A stretch of DNA of 64,000 bases from Clostridiales bacterium (GCA_012840445.1 DULI01000007.1:340950-404949); one strand, 5' to 3'; shown: positions 17,901-26,162, counted from the stretch's first letter. The notes: generated from the letters alone by a model not told the origin. Numbers and translations are program-made.

Positions 17901-19548
17901 GCGCTATTAAAATATCTTCGCCCAGCATATACTGGTCGCTTGTGTTGGCTGCGGCGTATTCCCTGTAGTCAAAAAGCATGCTTCTTACAATCGGCAGACC
18001 GGTTTCATAGTTTTCATGCACAAGCTGATAGAATACAGGTAACAGGCGGTAGCGTAAATTCAAATATTCGCGGTATATGTTTGTAACCTCTTCGCCCCTC
18101 AACCACGGCATTCTGCCGGTATCACCACTTGTAACGTGGGGGCGGAAAATCGGAGATAGCGCACCCATCTGAACCCAGCGCAGGTATTCCGCATCTGTAA
18201 TGTTTACCGATTTGGTATTGTGGGCTCCAAGATCTGTGCTAACATATGGCAGTGCGCTGTTAGCGCCGCGGTCAATGGTAGTGGCAAGCTCTTGTAAAAT
18301 GGTCTCCTGACCGCCGCTTGTATCACCTGTCCACTGGACAGAATACCTGTGAGCCGCAATATTTGACGGGTTTGCATTGAAACCATTGCTTACACCGTCT
18401 ATGTTGGACATCATAAACAAACGCCTGTCCGGATATGCTGCTTTTGCAGCATCGGCATAAACCGCCATACCCATTACTTCATGTGTAAAGCCGTCAAGGG
18501 GCTTAATGGTAGTCCACCAGTTGCGGTCGTACCACCAGGCGTCCACTCCCAGATTTAATATCCTGGTGAGGTTGGTAAAACGGTAATTGATTTCATCAGG
18601 TGCCAAAACATTATTCTGTACCTCGCCCGTTTGGGTAGGTTCAGGATGGTCGTTGAAAATTATTACCACATTTTTATCATGGGCTTTCTGTAAAAACCCC
18701 TGCATATTCGGGAAAAGGTCGGTATTTATATCATATCCTATTCCAGAAGTTGCGCGGCGCCAATCGGTATCAATAACCAGTACGTCCAGTGGAAGGTTTC
18801 TGCTGTGGTATCCGTCTATCTGCGCCAGTGCGGTACTTTCGCTATAGGGATAATAGCGGCTGTCCCATGCTCCCAATACCGCCAGCGGCACCATTTCGGT
18901 CCGCCCTGTAAGCCTTACAAAATCCTTCCTTAACTGTTTATGGTCATTATTGGGCAGGAATATGTACATATCGGGCGCATCATTGGTCAAATCCCATCCG
19001 TTGGTTTGCCTGAATTCTGTGTTGCTGTCAGGCTGCGGCGCAAATCCCCATTCGGCCGGCACTATCCTCGGTGTGTCTGCAATTTCCCATACATATACAT
19101 CTTCCGCTAAATCCGGGAGGTAAATTTTATTGGAAGGCAGTTTGGTATATTTCCAAAGCTGTTTGCCCTGTTTATCATAGATTTTGACATCTGAAAGCGT
19201 CTTAGCAGATTTAGCTATTTCGATCTTTACATTGCTTGTAGTCAATATAACGGAATTCCCGGTCTCGGATTTTATTACATTATCTCCGTCCCAGTCAGCC
19301 CTGTTTACAATGTGAAAGGTGTTCCGATCCTCGAACCCTTTGGGTCCTTTTTCCTCGATACGCACTAAGGTCGGTGATAAGACCTGAACCCTGACATTGT
19401 TTTCAATAACGGTCATTATATCACCTCCTGATAAAACTTTTGCTTTTACACTGCCAGTATTTTTATTCAGCACGACTGAAGACATCACAATGCTTGATCC
19501 AAATATAAAGGTTAGCAGTGCAGCCAGCAAACGTTTTGGCTTTTTCAT
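14983..19548 (-). CDS. Secreted GH31 alpha-glycosidase with PA14, accessory modules and dockerin
   Basis: 1521 aa; start ATG follows GGAGGAAAG. Signal peptide about 1-37. GH31 N-terminal sandwich to about 210, then a barrel with VLGAWDSRYYPYSES and LPLDVLVIDTDWRR. The candidate nucleophile Asp is in DAWWYDRNWW and the acid/base Asp in QWTGDTSGG. A PA14 domain (about 590-710) is inserted before the distal beta domains. Two beta-sandwich modules of similar length and an Ig-like segment follow. The C-terminus is a type I dockerin (DTNYDGRITVADIIGIRR, DVSEDDRLTVADIIATR). Acts outside the cell on alpha-linked sugars; alpha-xylosidase, alpha-glucosidase or transglucosidase are all possible. The dockerin predicts incorporation into a scaffoldin complex. 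Confidence 0.9.
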   Translation of the reverse strand: MKKPKRLLAALLTFIFGSSIVMSSVVLNKNTGSVKAKVLSGGDIMTVIENNVRVQVLSPTLVRIEEKGPKGFEDRNTFHIVNRADWDGDNVIKSETGNSVILTTSNVKIEIAKSAKTLSDVKIYDKQGKQLWKYTKLPSNKIYLPDLAEDVYVWEIADTPRIVPAEWGFAPQPDSNTEFRQTNGWDLTNDAPDMYIFLPNNDHKQLRKDFVRLTGRTEMVPLAVLGAWDSRYYPYSESTALAQIDGYHSRNLPLDVLVIDTDWRRATSGIGYDINTDLFPNMQGFLQKAHDKNVVIIFNDHPEPTQTGEVQNNVLAPDEINYRFTNLTRILNLGVDAWWYDRNWWTTIKPLDGFTHEVMGMAVYADAAKAAYPDRRLFMMSNIDGVSNGFNANPSNIAAHRYSVQWTGDTSGGQETILQELATTIDRGANSALPYVSTDLGAHNTKSVNITDAEYLRWVQMGALSPIFRPHVTSGDTGRMPWLRGEEVTNIYREYLNLRYRLLPVFYQLVHENYETGLPIVRSMLFDYREYAAANTSDQYMLGEDILIAPVIDTSKKVLPTEWVTTEDGQPGLKAEFFTNPNLSGSPALTKTVSCVDFNWGMGSPESGIGEDNFSIRFSGKFTPAEDVRLEAYTDDGCRLYVDGKLVINSWVPQEAKSIVSETVFKKGKTYNLVFEYFELTRDAVCRLGCVSADTISRRSVWIPEGEWIDTCTGRTVYGPQTITVECGIDRMPIFVKKGAVIPLADHMLTTSEKDWSHLTLDVYPSQRYSDTTILYEDDTVSNDYKNGLYRTTELSYRFDENKNAAVVKIAAAQGVFNGDRAFTNRNWTIRVHQPENWGELKTAKLANGTVLSFRKIEKDMDAMPFAISGGATDGAVYEIELSSNVYEAQTIYLQFDGVQDPPVPEADYDVPRTRSAEPKAVAVQRTINITPNMPERVNLSGEGTTDWVFTGVNGKLTRKSGVEPKIHVKYPTYINLMYDYRTRFSFTDGTNGLPVVDSQRGVYHNVLNDAFEWWVMSGSQTQQLNLYIGGWNGAGKLEIYDESGGKVDTYQFESSGGISFYRIVSINFRSNTPARLHIKYTLVNAYVQGGNITFPAATLKTIPEQPSIDKNITEEQAGTYVNLTDIGNADWMAVSKDAQNNLDRKANVRAQLSLTRKPQNVQLKEFRDLSSLITWWDGSVAAAQYLQGLATDTLNEYFEFTADSNKYTKSLILFISGSQVKGIIEVFDETENGNLIKHEIDFQGSPEIRRIKINYSSDWESKLHVRYKLDEKYNQNGYISFTAAALYQANELIINTGAYQPDTWTDKDVIIRLSSTNPPATDGYEVNINNTGWKRAEGDTIRVIEDGVYNFDFRIFNKGLGATADVKTLVVKKDSKAAELGIIVDEGSGSGRIFKPRLLPGSVSEVTIYYSVDGGSWKVLKDQLVDTNQIQGVVYRFKAVNQSGVESAVVAKTPDSEITLIGDTNYDGRITVADIIGIRRLIMEYDEYDADLFIRADVSEDDRLTVADIIATRAIILSQP

Positions 19549-19607
19549 AGATTCTTTCCTCCATGAAATGTTTTTATGTGCAATTTTAACAGATGCCGTT
19601 GCTATTA

Positions 19608-19649
19608 GTATAAAACATAAAATTCCCTATTTCTATGCCAGTTTTATAC
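19608..19649. promoter_or_regulatory. Spaced inverted repeat upstream of GH31
   Basis: GTATAAAAC (19608-19616) and GTTTTATAC (19641-19649) are perfect 9-bp inverted repeats whose centres are 33 bp apart, about three helical turns. They lie 60-100 bases upstream of the GH31 start, where a looping or dimeric regulator could bind. No clear -35/-10 pair was found for GH31. Confidence 0.35.
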
Positions 19650-19704
19650 CTATTTGCCTCAAAAATAATTATTTAACTTCAAAACGAATTCTGCGCATAA
19701 AAAC

Positions 19705-19721
19705 GCCCGCTCTATGCGGGC
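19705..19721 (-). terminator. Terminator of the resB-ccsA operon
   Basis: GCCCGC / GCGGGC with a five-base loop; on the minus strand followed by GTTTTTATG. It lies 20 bases beyond the ccsA stop. Confidence 0.75.
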
Positions 19722-19741
19722 ATTGGATTTACGTTATTAAA

Positions 19742-20518
19742 TTATACTGAATAAGCGTGCCTTGACCCCGCGCCTATGATATTTACAAAGAAAAGCGTGA
19801 TGATTATGCACATAAAACCGAGTATTACAAAAAGTTTTGAATACTTCGCAGTGCTTTTGTGCCTTCTAAAGTGCAAATAGAGCATAAACATAAGCCAGGT
19901 CATAAGCGCCCAGTTTTCTTTAATATCCCAACTCCAGAAATTTCCCCAGACTTCATTAGCCCAAACAGCGCCAATCATCATGCCTGCGGTCATAAACGGG
20001 AAAGCCATGCAGGACAGCACATATGCTCCGTTGTCTAACATAGATTTTTTGTCAGGGCTTTTATTGATAAAGCTTAATACAGCGACAAAAAAGGCAACCG
20101 TGCCAAGAGAATAAGCAAACATATAGACCAGTACATGCGGGACAAACCATACCGACTGCAGCGCCGGCGGGAAAGCCCATTTCGAAGTGGCATTCATAAA
20201 CGACACGCCGGTCATTATTATGGCTGCGGCAAAGGCAAAATAATTTGCCATCCAGTCGAATTTATACATAAAATGCACATATAAAAACAGAGGAAGAAAA
20301 CACATACCCAAAAAGGTCAGCACCTGATACATACTTACAAAGGGCACATAACCGTTAACTATCCAGTTGTTTATCACCAATGACACATTAAGGGCAAATG
20401 CCGCACCCCATGTAAATCTTGCAGCCGATTTAAGCTTTTTGACAAAAAACAGCCCAAAGGAAAGGTAATATAACACCGCCGATGCAATCGCAACAAGCTT
20501 TAAAATTACGGGACTCAT
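19742..20518 (-). CDS. Cytochrome c maturation protein CcsA/ResC
   Basis: 258 aa, about eight membrane helices. Contains the heme-handling segment VWGNFWSWDIKENWALMTW, a variant of the WWD motif, and flanking histidines (FVPHVLVY, SRHAYSV). In System II cytochrome c biogenesis, ResC/CcsA with ResB exports heme and attaches it to CXXCH apocytochromes. The start overlaps the resB stop as ATGA. This family is uncommon in purely fermentative clostridia. Confidence 0.87.
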   Translation of the reverse strand: MSPVILKLVAIASAVLYYLSFGLFFVKKLKSAARFTWGAAFALNVSLVINNWIVNGYVPFVSMYQVLTFLGMCFLPLFLYVHFMYKFDWMANYFAFAAAIIMTGVSFMNATSKWAFPPALQSVWFVPHVLVYMFAYSLGTVAFFVAVLSFINKSPDKKSMLDNGAYVLSCMAFPFMTAGMMIGAVWANEVWGNFWSWDIKENWALMTWLMFMLYLHFRRHKSTAKYSKLFVILGFMCIIITLFFVNIIGAGSRHAYSV

Positions 20519-21210
20519 TTTGCATCCCCCATTCTATGCCTTGTAAAGCACATCATACAACTGCCTATAATCATCGTCCATATGCCAGACAAAGAGACAT
20601 ATTCCCCGGGGTCTTTTTTAAACAGTATATTTAACAGGGATTGATTATAATGGCTCATAAGGTAAATCTTCCAACCGTTTTTGCGGTACGGATTGTTGAC
20701 AGTAAGCGCTACTTCGCTTGTCTTTCGGGTTTTGGCATCGGTAATTACCAGTGTAGCCTCATAATATCTATCGGCTTGGTACCCTCTTTCATCGGGCTCA
20801 TATTTTTCTACCTTAAAATCCGATACGCCTATATCAAACCCAAGATCTACAAACATATCCTTTCCGGCCACTTCTTCGCTTCTTTTAATTCTTGAATACT
20901 GCTTTCCCGGTTCAACAGGTATTGCAACAGTCAGCTTATCTCCCGATACATAATAGATAAAGCTTCCTATTAAAAACAAAACAATACCTGCATGCATCAC
21001 GTAAAATCCGATCCTGTAGACCGAAAGCTTTGGTTTTCTGGAAAAAAGGCAAATAGTCTGCAGTGCAACAAACGCGGCGAGAAGGAACACCACCCACACG
21101 TTGCTGAACACTTTTACCCCTGTGGCAGAAGACCAGACTGTAAGGCCTAACAGAATGACCGTCATTGCGAGCATTATATAATTTGACCACTTGAGTAGCT
21201 TCAAGCGCAA
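20515..21210 (-). CDS. ResB-like cytochrome c biogenesis protein, short form
   Basis: 231 aa, against more than 400 usual for ResB. N-terminal helices (residues 9-30, 38-55, 65-85), an extracytoplasmic beta-rich part (about 90-200) and a C-terminal helix. The context with CcsA and the ResB-type pattern (VMHAGIVLFLIGSFIYY) support the call. A TTG directly after an in-frame stop is the only start near the divergent promoter; its ribosome site is poor, so the start is uncertain. Short ResB forms pair with CcsA in several anaerobes. Confidence 0.78.
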   Translation of the reverse strand: MRLKLLKWSNYIMLAMTVILLGLTVWSSATGVKVFSNVWVVFLLAAFVALQTICLFSRKPKLSVYRIGFYVMHAGIVLFLIGSFIYYVSGDKLTVAIPVEPGKQYSRIKRSEEVAGKDMFVDLGFDIGVSDFKVEKYEPDERGYQADRYYEATLVITDAKTRKTSEVALTVNNPYRKNGWKIYLMSHYNQSLLNILFKKDPGEYVSLSGIWTMIIGSCMMCFTRHRMGDAK

Positions 21211-21276
21211 TCACCATCCATTCTATGTTAACATATCAGTTAATCTTCGCAAAAGTAATATGTCTTGTTTTTGGTT

Positions 21277-21343
21277 ATAATATCACAATAAATATTGACG
21301 GTCAATCAATATTTATTGACAAATCAGAAATTTATGCTAACAT
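21277..21343. promoter_or_regulatory. Divergent promoters with perfect palindromic operator
   Basis: Arms AATAAATATTGA (21287-21298) and TCAATATTTATT (21306-21317) form a perfect 12-bp inverted repeat with a 7-bp spacer; a second palindrome, TTGACGGTCAA (21295-21305), is nested in it. Minus-strand promoter for resB: TTGACC (21300-21305), 17 bp, TATTAT (21277-21282). Plus-strand promoter for the ArsR-type gene: TTGACA (21316-21321), 16 bp, TAACAT (21338-21343). A protein on the palindrome would cover the resB spacer and touch the -35 box of the regulator, so both units could be controlled together. Confidence 0.75.
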
Positions 21344-21389
21344 TATAAACGCATATTAATTATACGATTAACTTAAAAGGGGATATAAC

Positions 21390-22283
21390 ATGAAATTGAC
21401 TTTAAATGACGAAAGTTTAATGGTGTTTAAGGCCTTGGCGTGCAGTACCCGCCTTAGAATATTGGAATTAATCGCAAATACCCCCTTGAATCAGCGCCAG
21501 ATAGCCGAAAACCTTAACATTAGCACCGCCATAATTTCGGAACATATAAAGCAACTTGAAGAAGCGGGGCTTGTCAAAGTAGGCGGCGGTGAAAGGGGAC
21601 AAGGCAAGCAAAAAATCTGCTATCTTGCAACAAACAGTATAAATATAGAGTTAACAAAACAGTGCAATAACAATGTAAACAGGTTTTCCATACCTATTGG
21701 GCTGTATTCAAAGCACAAGGCTGTGCCCACCTGCGGAATAGCAAGCTCAGATAGGCTTATAGGTGGCGTGTTTGACGACCCAATGGTATTCTTTGACCCG
21801 GCAAGAAGCGATGCCCGCCTGATTTGGTTTACCAAAGGCTATCTTGAATATATTATTCCAATTAAGGACGAGTGTAGAAATATTACTCGCCTTGAGATTT
21901 CAATGGAACTTGCTTCCGAACACCCAGGTCACAAAAATGTCTGGCCGTCTGAAATATCATTTTATATTAATGGAATCCACATCGGTAACTGGATAAGCCC
22001 CGGCAACTACGGAGACAGGCGCGGGAAATACACTCCCGAATGGTGGAGCCCCCATTGTAGCCAGTACGGCCTGCTTAAAACCCTGATAATAGATAACAGC
22101 GGCTGTTACATGGACGAAGAAAAAATGTCGGATGTCAGTCTTAATTCACTTAATATTTCCAATAAATTTACTTTCAGGATGGCAGTTGAGGAGGATGCAA
22201 ACCCCGCCGGAGGGCTGACCATTTTCGGCAGAGGCTTTGGGGACTATAATCAGGACATTGAAGTTGCCACCTATTACGAGTAA
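21390..22283 (+). CDS. ArsR-type winged-helix regulator with a 200-residue C-terminal domain
   Basis: 297 aa; ATG follows AAAAGGGG. Residues 1-85 are an ArsR-like winged helix (ALACSTRLRILELIA, RQIAENLNISTAIISEHIKQLEEAGL). The remaining 200 residues lack the usual ArsR metal-thiolate motif and look like a beta-rich sensor domain with many Trp, Tyr and Gly (HPGHKNVWPSEISFYINGIH, YTPEWWSPHCSQYG). Similar long ArsR-type proteins occur in carbohydrate-degrading clostridia, which would suit a sugar ligand. Its place opposite resB-ccsA and the shared palindrome suggest control of itself and possibly of cytochrome maturation. Confidence 0.78.
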   Translation: MKLTLNDESLMVFKALACSTRLRILELIANTPLNQRQIAENLNISTAIISEHIKQLEEAGLVKVGGGERGQGKQKICYLATNSINIELTKQCNNNVNRFSIPIGLYSKHKAVPTCGIASSDRLIGGVFDDPMVFFDPARSDARLIWFTKGYLEYIIPIKDECRNITRLEISMELASEHPGHKNVWPSEISFYINGIHIGNWISPGNYGDRRGKYTPEWWSPHCSQYGLLKTLIIDNSGCYMDEEKMSDVSLNSLNISNKFTFRMAVEEDANPAGGLTIFGRGFGDYNQDIEVATYYE

Positions 22284-22316
22284 ATTAAAATACCGCCGGA
22301 TACCGGCGGCAAATCA

Positions 22317-22344
22317 AAAAGCAGAACGGCTTCGTTCTGCTTTT
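22317..22344. terminator. Bidirectional terminator
   Basis: AAAAGCAGAAC / GTTCTGCTTTT with a six-base loop between convergent genes; a second small hairpin CCGCCGG/CCGGCGG lies at 22293-22309. Confidence 0.85.
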
Positions 22345-22346
22345 AT

Positions 22347-22820
22347 TTATTTCTCTCCATCGCGGCGGGCGGTTCCCGAACCGTGCTGTTTTAACGAGGC
22401 TCGGGTCTTTCTCAGCTCAGCAAGCGTGGCAGTAAGCGATTCATCGGCTTTTTTCATAAGGTCGTCCACAAAATCCTGTGCAGCCTTGCGCATTTCACGG
22501 CTTTTGGTCTGGGCCGCCGAAATAATCTCGCTGGCCTTTGCCTGGGCAAGACGCGTTATCTCCTCCTGGGCTACCATTGCTTTTGCCCGTTCCTCGGCAG
22601 CCCTGATAATCCCGTCGGCCTCGCGTTTGGCTGTGGTTATAATATCTGCCCTGTCAGCCACAATACCTCTTGCCTGTTTAATTTCGGTAGGCAAATTAAG
22701 ACGTATATCGTCAACAATAGCTCTGAGTTTTTCCACATCAATAATAGACCGACCGCCCGGCATGCGGATACCCTTGTCCAACAATTCGTCCAGTTGATCC
22801 AAAAAATCTTCTATATTCAT
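22347..22820 (-). CDS. Coiled-coil protein of unknown function downstream of coaD
   Basis: 157 aa. Residues 1-45 are acidic with GIRMPGGRSIIDVEKL; from about 45 to 145 the sequence is a long charged helix rich in Ala, Glu, Arg and Lys, resembling the stator coiled coil of ATP synthase subunit b/H. No membrane anchor is present, so it is not a true F0 b subunit. It abuts coaD (last base of this start codon is shared), a linkage seen in related clostridia. Role unknown. Confidence 0.7.
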   Translation of the reverse strand: MNIEDFLDQLDELLDKGIRMPGGRSIIDVEKLRAIVDDIRLNLPTEIKQARGIVADRADIITTAKREADGIIRAAEERAKAMVAQEEITRLAQAKASEIISAAQTKSREMRKAAQDFVDDLMKKADESLTATLAELRKTRASLKQHGSGTARRDGEK

Positions 22821-23317
22821 TACTTCGACCCCTTTCCATTAAGTCTGCTGATAATAAAGTCATGTATACATTCGGGCACAAAATCCCGAATATCCCCGCC
22901 CATACTGCCAATAAGTTTAACCATACTTGAACTTAAGTACATATATTCTGCGCTGGTTGTAAGAAACAAGGTTTCAGTATTTTGGTTCAGTTTCTTGTTG
23001 GTCAAGGCCATTTGAAATTCATATTCAAAGTCTGAAACTGCTCGAAGGCCCTTCACTATTACTCTCGCATTGTGAATTTTCGTATAATCGGCAAGCAAAC
23101 CGTTGTATGAATCTATCTCGATATTTGGAATATCAGAAATAGACTTTCTTATCATATCAAGCCGCTCTTCCACCGTGAAGGTAGATACCTTGTCCGCATT
23201 TTTCATTACAACCACAATAACTTTATCAAACATTGAGCTTGCACGTTTTATTATGTCAATATGCCCAAAGGTAATCGGGTCAAAACTGCCCGGGCATACT
23301 GCGGTTATGCTCTTCAC
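22820..23317 (-). CDS. coaD: Phosphopantetheine adenylyltransferase
   Basis: 165 aa from GTG 23317, ten bases after AGGGGAG at the end of rsmD. The nucleotidyltransferase motif is PGSFDPITFGHIDII; ADYTKIHNARVIVKGLRAVSDFEYE and SSSMVK are also canonical. Makes dephospho-CoA from ATP and 4'-phosphopantetheine. The longer in-frame extension upstream lies inside rsmD and is not used. Confidence 0.95.
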   Translation of the reverse strand: MKSITAVCPGSFDPITFGHIDIIKRASSMFDKVIVVVMKNADKVSTFTVEERLDMIRKSISDIPNIEIDSYNGLLADYTKIHNARVIVKGLRAVSDFEYEFQMALTNKKLNQNTETLFLTTSAEYMYLSSSMVKLIGSMGGDIRDFVPECIHDFIISRLNGKGSK

Positions 23318-23321
23318 CTTA

Positions 23322-23864
23322 TTAACTCTCCCCTTTGCGGTACACTGAAATAATTGTTTTGCCGAATTTATGGCTTTTGTGAAGAAAGAACGCTTCAACT
23401 TCTTGCGGCATATACTGATGAATGTAATGCTCACAAATAATTATACCATGTTCGCTCATGTTTTGGGCAGTAAGCCTTAACGCCTTTTCCATAATCCCTT
23501 CGTGATACGGCGGGTCTAAAAAGGCGATATCGTACTTTTGCTTGCAGTTTTTTAAATACATTTCATAATCGGTATATAAAACCTTTGCCTTTGCAAAAAG
23601 CCCTGTTTTCTGTAGGTTGGCTTTAACCGTTTGGATTGATGCAGATGAATTATCAATAAAAGTTGCCGAAGCCGCATTTCGGCTTAAAGCCTCTATACCA
23701 AGCTGCCCCGTGCCTGCAAACAAATCTAGGACATGTCTTCCATCTATTTCAAATTGAATAATACTGAAAATGGCCTCTTTAACCCGCTCGGAAGTCGGAC
23801 GAACATCATTTCCGGGCAGGGTCTGAAGCCTACGGCTTTTGGCAGTCCCTGTGATTACTCTCAT
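23322..23864 (-). CDS. rsmD: 16S rRNA (guanine966-N2)-methyltransferase
   Basis: 180 aa. SAM-binding HVLDLFAGTGQLGIEALSR and catalytic DPPYHEG are characteristic, as is the N-terminal RVITGTAKSRRLQTL with PTSERVKEAIF. Pairing rsmD-coaD is very common in Firmicutes. Confidence 0.94.
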   Translation of the reverse strand: MRVITGTAKSRRLQTLPGNDVRPTSERVKEAIFSIIQFEIDGRHVLDLFAGTGQLGIEALSRNAASATFIDNSSASIQTVKANLQKTGLFAKAKVLYTDYEMYLKNCKQKYDIAFLDPPYHEGIMEKALRLTAQNMSEHGIIICEHYIHQYMPQEVEAFFLHKSHKFGKTIISVYRKGES

Positions 23865-24118
23865 TTTACTACCCTCGCTAGCTTTACTTTATTATCACAC
23901 TATATGTCTTAATTTGTCAACAATTATTTACACAATTAAGTTAAATATATTATGCCTATCGGCCTATATATTATAAGCATACAAAATATTAAGCAGATTC
24001 TTAGAGGTTTTATATATTTAAATTATTATATTTTTTAGTATAATATAATAAAATTTTGTAAGTTTTGTAAAAATTTCTATAATATATAACCTCTTTTACA
24101 TATTTTAACATAAAAATT

Positions 24119-24184
24119 ATATCTTATAGTGTAAGATATTGATTAAACCTCCGTTAGAACTTTACATAAGATTTATATCTTATG
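24119..24184. promoter_or_regulatory. Two related palindromes upstream of the GH76 gene
   Basis: The 351-base gap before GH76 is very AT-rich. It holds ATATCTTA/TAAGATAT (24119-24139, 5-bp spacer) and CATAAGAT/ATCTTATG (24165-24184, 4-bp spacer). Both share the TAAGAT half-site with centres about 45 bp apart, and lie 30-100 bases before the start codon. A TATAAT occurs at 24039-24044 without a good -35 box. Likely binding sites for an unidentified regulator. Confidence 0.5.
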
Positions 24185-24215
24185 TAGAAATATATCAGAA
24201 AAGGAGGAATCAGGC

Positions 24216-26162
24216 ATGCTTAGAAACAAACCCGCGTTAAGAATCCTTGGCATAGTCATGTCCTTTGTAATGGTATTTGTAGCAATGGCCGCTGTGCAGG
24301 GTCAGTCATCCAAAGTTTCAGCGGCAGAAACACCCGGAATAGTATCAGGTGCTATCTACAAAATCATTGCAAAGTGCAGCAACAAGGTTTTAAATGCAGA
24401 CAATGCGGGGCTTACCAATGGCACGAACATCAACCAGTGGACCGATACGGGCAGCAATGCACAGAGATTCAGAATAGAGTATACCGGCAACAGCCTGTAT
24501 AGGATAGTCTCTGTCAGCAGCGGCCTCGTCGTGGACGTTGACGGCGCAAACAATAATGACGGTTCCAACATCCACCTTTGGCAATGGCTCAATCAGGGGA
24601 ATCAAAAGTTTTATATCGATGACCTTGGCGGAGGCTACTACCGTTTCAGACCTGAGAGTGCGCCCGGAAAATGCATGGATGTAAGTGGAGCCTCCCCAGA
24701 CGAAGGCGCCAACGTTCAGCAGTGGACAATAAATAATACCGACGCACAGGCATGGTATCTGCAAATCCAGTCCGAGCAGCCCGAAGCACCAACAGTAGAC
24801 ATCGGCAAAGCTGCTTTGAACAGTTTTATTAATAAATACTACACCGTATCCAACGGACAGGGTCGTTTCACTGGCGAAGGGTTCTGGACCGTAGCTGAAA
24901 TATTCGAAATTATAATCGATGCATATAACCGCTATGGAACCGGAACTTACCGTGATATGATAAACCAGATATATAACGGTTTTGTAGCCGATTACGGTAC
25001 CAACTGGTCCTGGAATGGATACAACGACGATATTATGTGGATGGTGCTCGGATGCATTAGGGCTTATCTTGCTACCGGGAACACCACCTACCTTAATCAG
25101 GCTAAAACCCACTTTGACATTGTTTATTCGAGGGCATGGAGTAGCCACCTTGGTGGAGGGCTTTGGTGGAACACCCAGAACTATACCAAAAATTCCTGCA
25201 TAAATGGACCCGCTGCTATTGCGGCCGTTTATCTTGCAAAACTTACCGGCGACAGCAGTTATGCCACCAAGGCAGTCAATATTTATAACTGGCAGCGCGC
25301 CAATCTCTATGAACCCGCTACCGGCAAGGTTTACGACTCTTATGATATTTACGGAAACAAAAACACATGGAGCTCGACCTATAACCAGGGAACATTTATC
25401 GGTGCAGCATTAATGCTCTACGACTACTATGGAAATTCCAGCTATTTGAACGACGCTATAAAAGCCGCCGATTATACCATGAACAATATGTATGCGGGCG
25501 GAGTTATGAATAATGAAGAGTCGGGCGGAGACCTGCCAGGATTTAAAGGTATATTCATGCGCTATATCAGAAAACTGATAATTGACGAAAACCAAACGCA
25601 GTATATCCCATGGCTTCAGAAAAACGCCGCTGTCGCATGGAACAATCGCAATACCCAGGGTTTAATTATGACCCAGTGGGCAACCCGCACAAAAGAAACC
25701 TCCTATTCCGCCTGGAGCTGCTCGGCAGCCGTTTCCCTGCTTATCAATTGCCCGGTTTCTACCAATGTAATTAAAAACGCCTATTCAAGAATTGAAGCCG
25801 AGGATTTCGAGGAGATAAGAGGCTGCATTTCCGAGCCCTGCCCAGACGGAACCTATAATCTTGGCGGAGTACTAAACGGCCATTACACCGTTTATAAGAA
25901 TGTCAACTTCGGCAGCAGCCGCCCATACACTGCGCAATTCAGAGTTTCATCAATATCAAGCGGAGGCACCATCGAGATTCGACTTGGCAGTACGACAGGA
26001 ACCCTGCTAGGCACTCTTATCGTAAGCAATAATGGAGCTTGGGAAAATTACAACACCCAGTCATGCAGTGTGGGTTCGGTGACCGGGGTTCATGATGTAT
26101 ATCTTGTATTCAAAGGAAGCGGATATATAGTCAACCTAAACTGGTTCCAGTTCAGCAGATAA
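24216..26162 (+). CDS. Secreted GH76 alpha-1,6-mannanase with CBM13 and CBM6-like modules
   Basis: 648 aa; ATG follows AAAAGGAGG. Signal peptide about 1-40 (cleavage near VSAAE). Residues 45-190 are a ricin-type beta-trefoil (repeats around NQWTDTGSNAQRFRI, LWQWLNQGNQKFYI, VQQWTINNTDAQAWYL). The GH76 catalytic domain spans about 200-510, with the paired Asp in WNGYNDDIMWMVLG. The C-terminal 125 residues resemble CBM6 (RIEAEDFEEIRG to LNWFQFSR). There is no dockerin, unlike the other two glycosidases. GH76 enzymes cut alpha-1,6-mannan of fungal walls or mannosylated glycans. It is monocistronic with its own regulatory region. Confidence 0.92.
   Translation: MLRNKPALRILGIVMSFVMVFVAMAAVQGQSSKVSAAETPGIVSGAIYKIIAKCSNKVLNADNAGLTNGTNINQWTDTGSNAQRFRIEYTGNSLYRIVSVSSGLVVDVDGANNNDGSNIHLWQWLNQGNQKFYIDDLGGGYYRFRPESAPGKCMDVSGASPDEGANVQQWTINNTDAQAWYLQIQSEQPEAPTVDIGKAALNSFINKYYTVSNGQGRFTGEGFWTVAEIFEIIIDAYNRYGTGTYRDMINQIYNGFVADYGTNWSWNGYNDDIMWMVLGCIRAYLATGNTTYLNQAKTHFDIVYSRAWSSHLGGGLWWNTQNYTKNSCINGPAAIAAVYLAKLTGDSSYATKAVNIYNWQRANLYEPATGKVYDSYDIYGNKNTWSSTYNQGTFIGAALMLYDYYGNSSYLNDAIKAADYTMNNMYAGGVMNNEESGGDLPGFKGIFMRYIRKLIIDENQTQYIPWLQKNAAVAWNNRNTQGLIMTQWATRTKETSYSAWSCSAAVSLLINCPVSTNVIKNAYSRIEAEDFEEIRGCISEPCPDGTYNLGGVLNGHYTVYKNVNFGSSRPYTAQFRVSSISSGGTIEIRLGSTTGTLLGTLIVSNNGAWENYNTQSCSVGSVTGVHDVYLVFKGSGYIVNLNWFQFSR

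Noticed and set aside
24390..25148. 252-codon open frame antisense to the GH76 gene
   Set aside because: Lies wholly within a well-supported catalytic gene, has no ribosome site and no recognisable domain.
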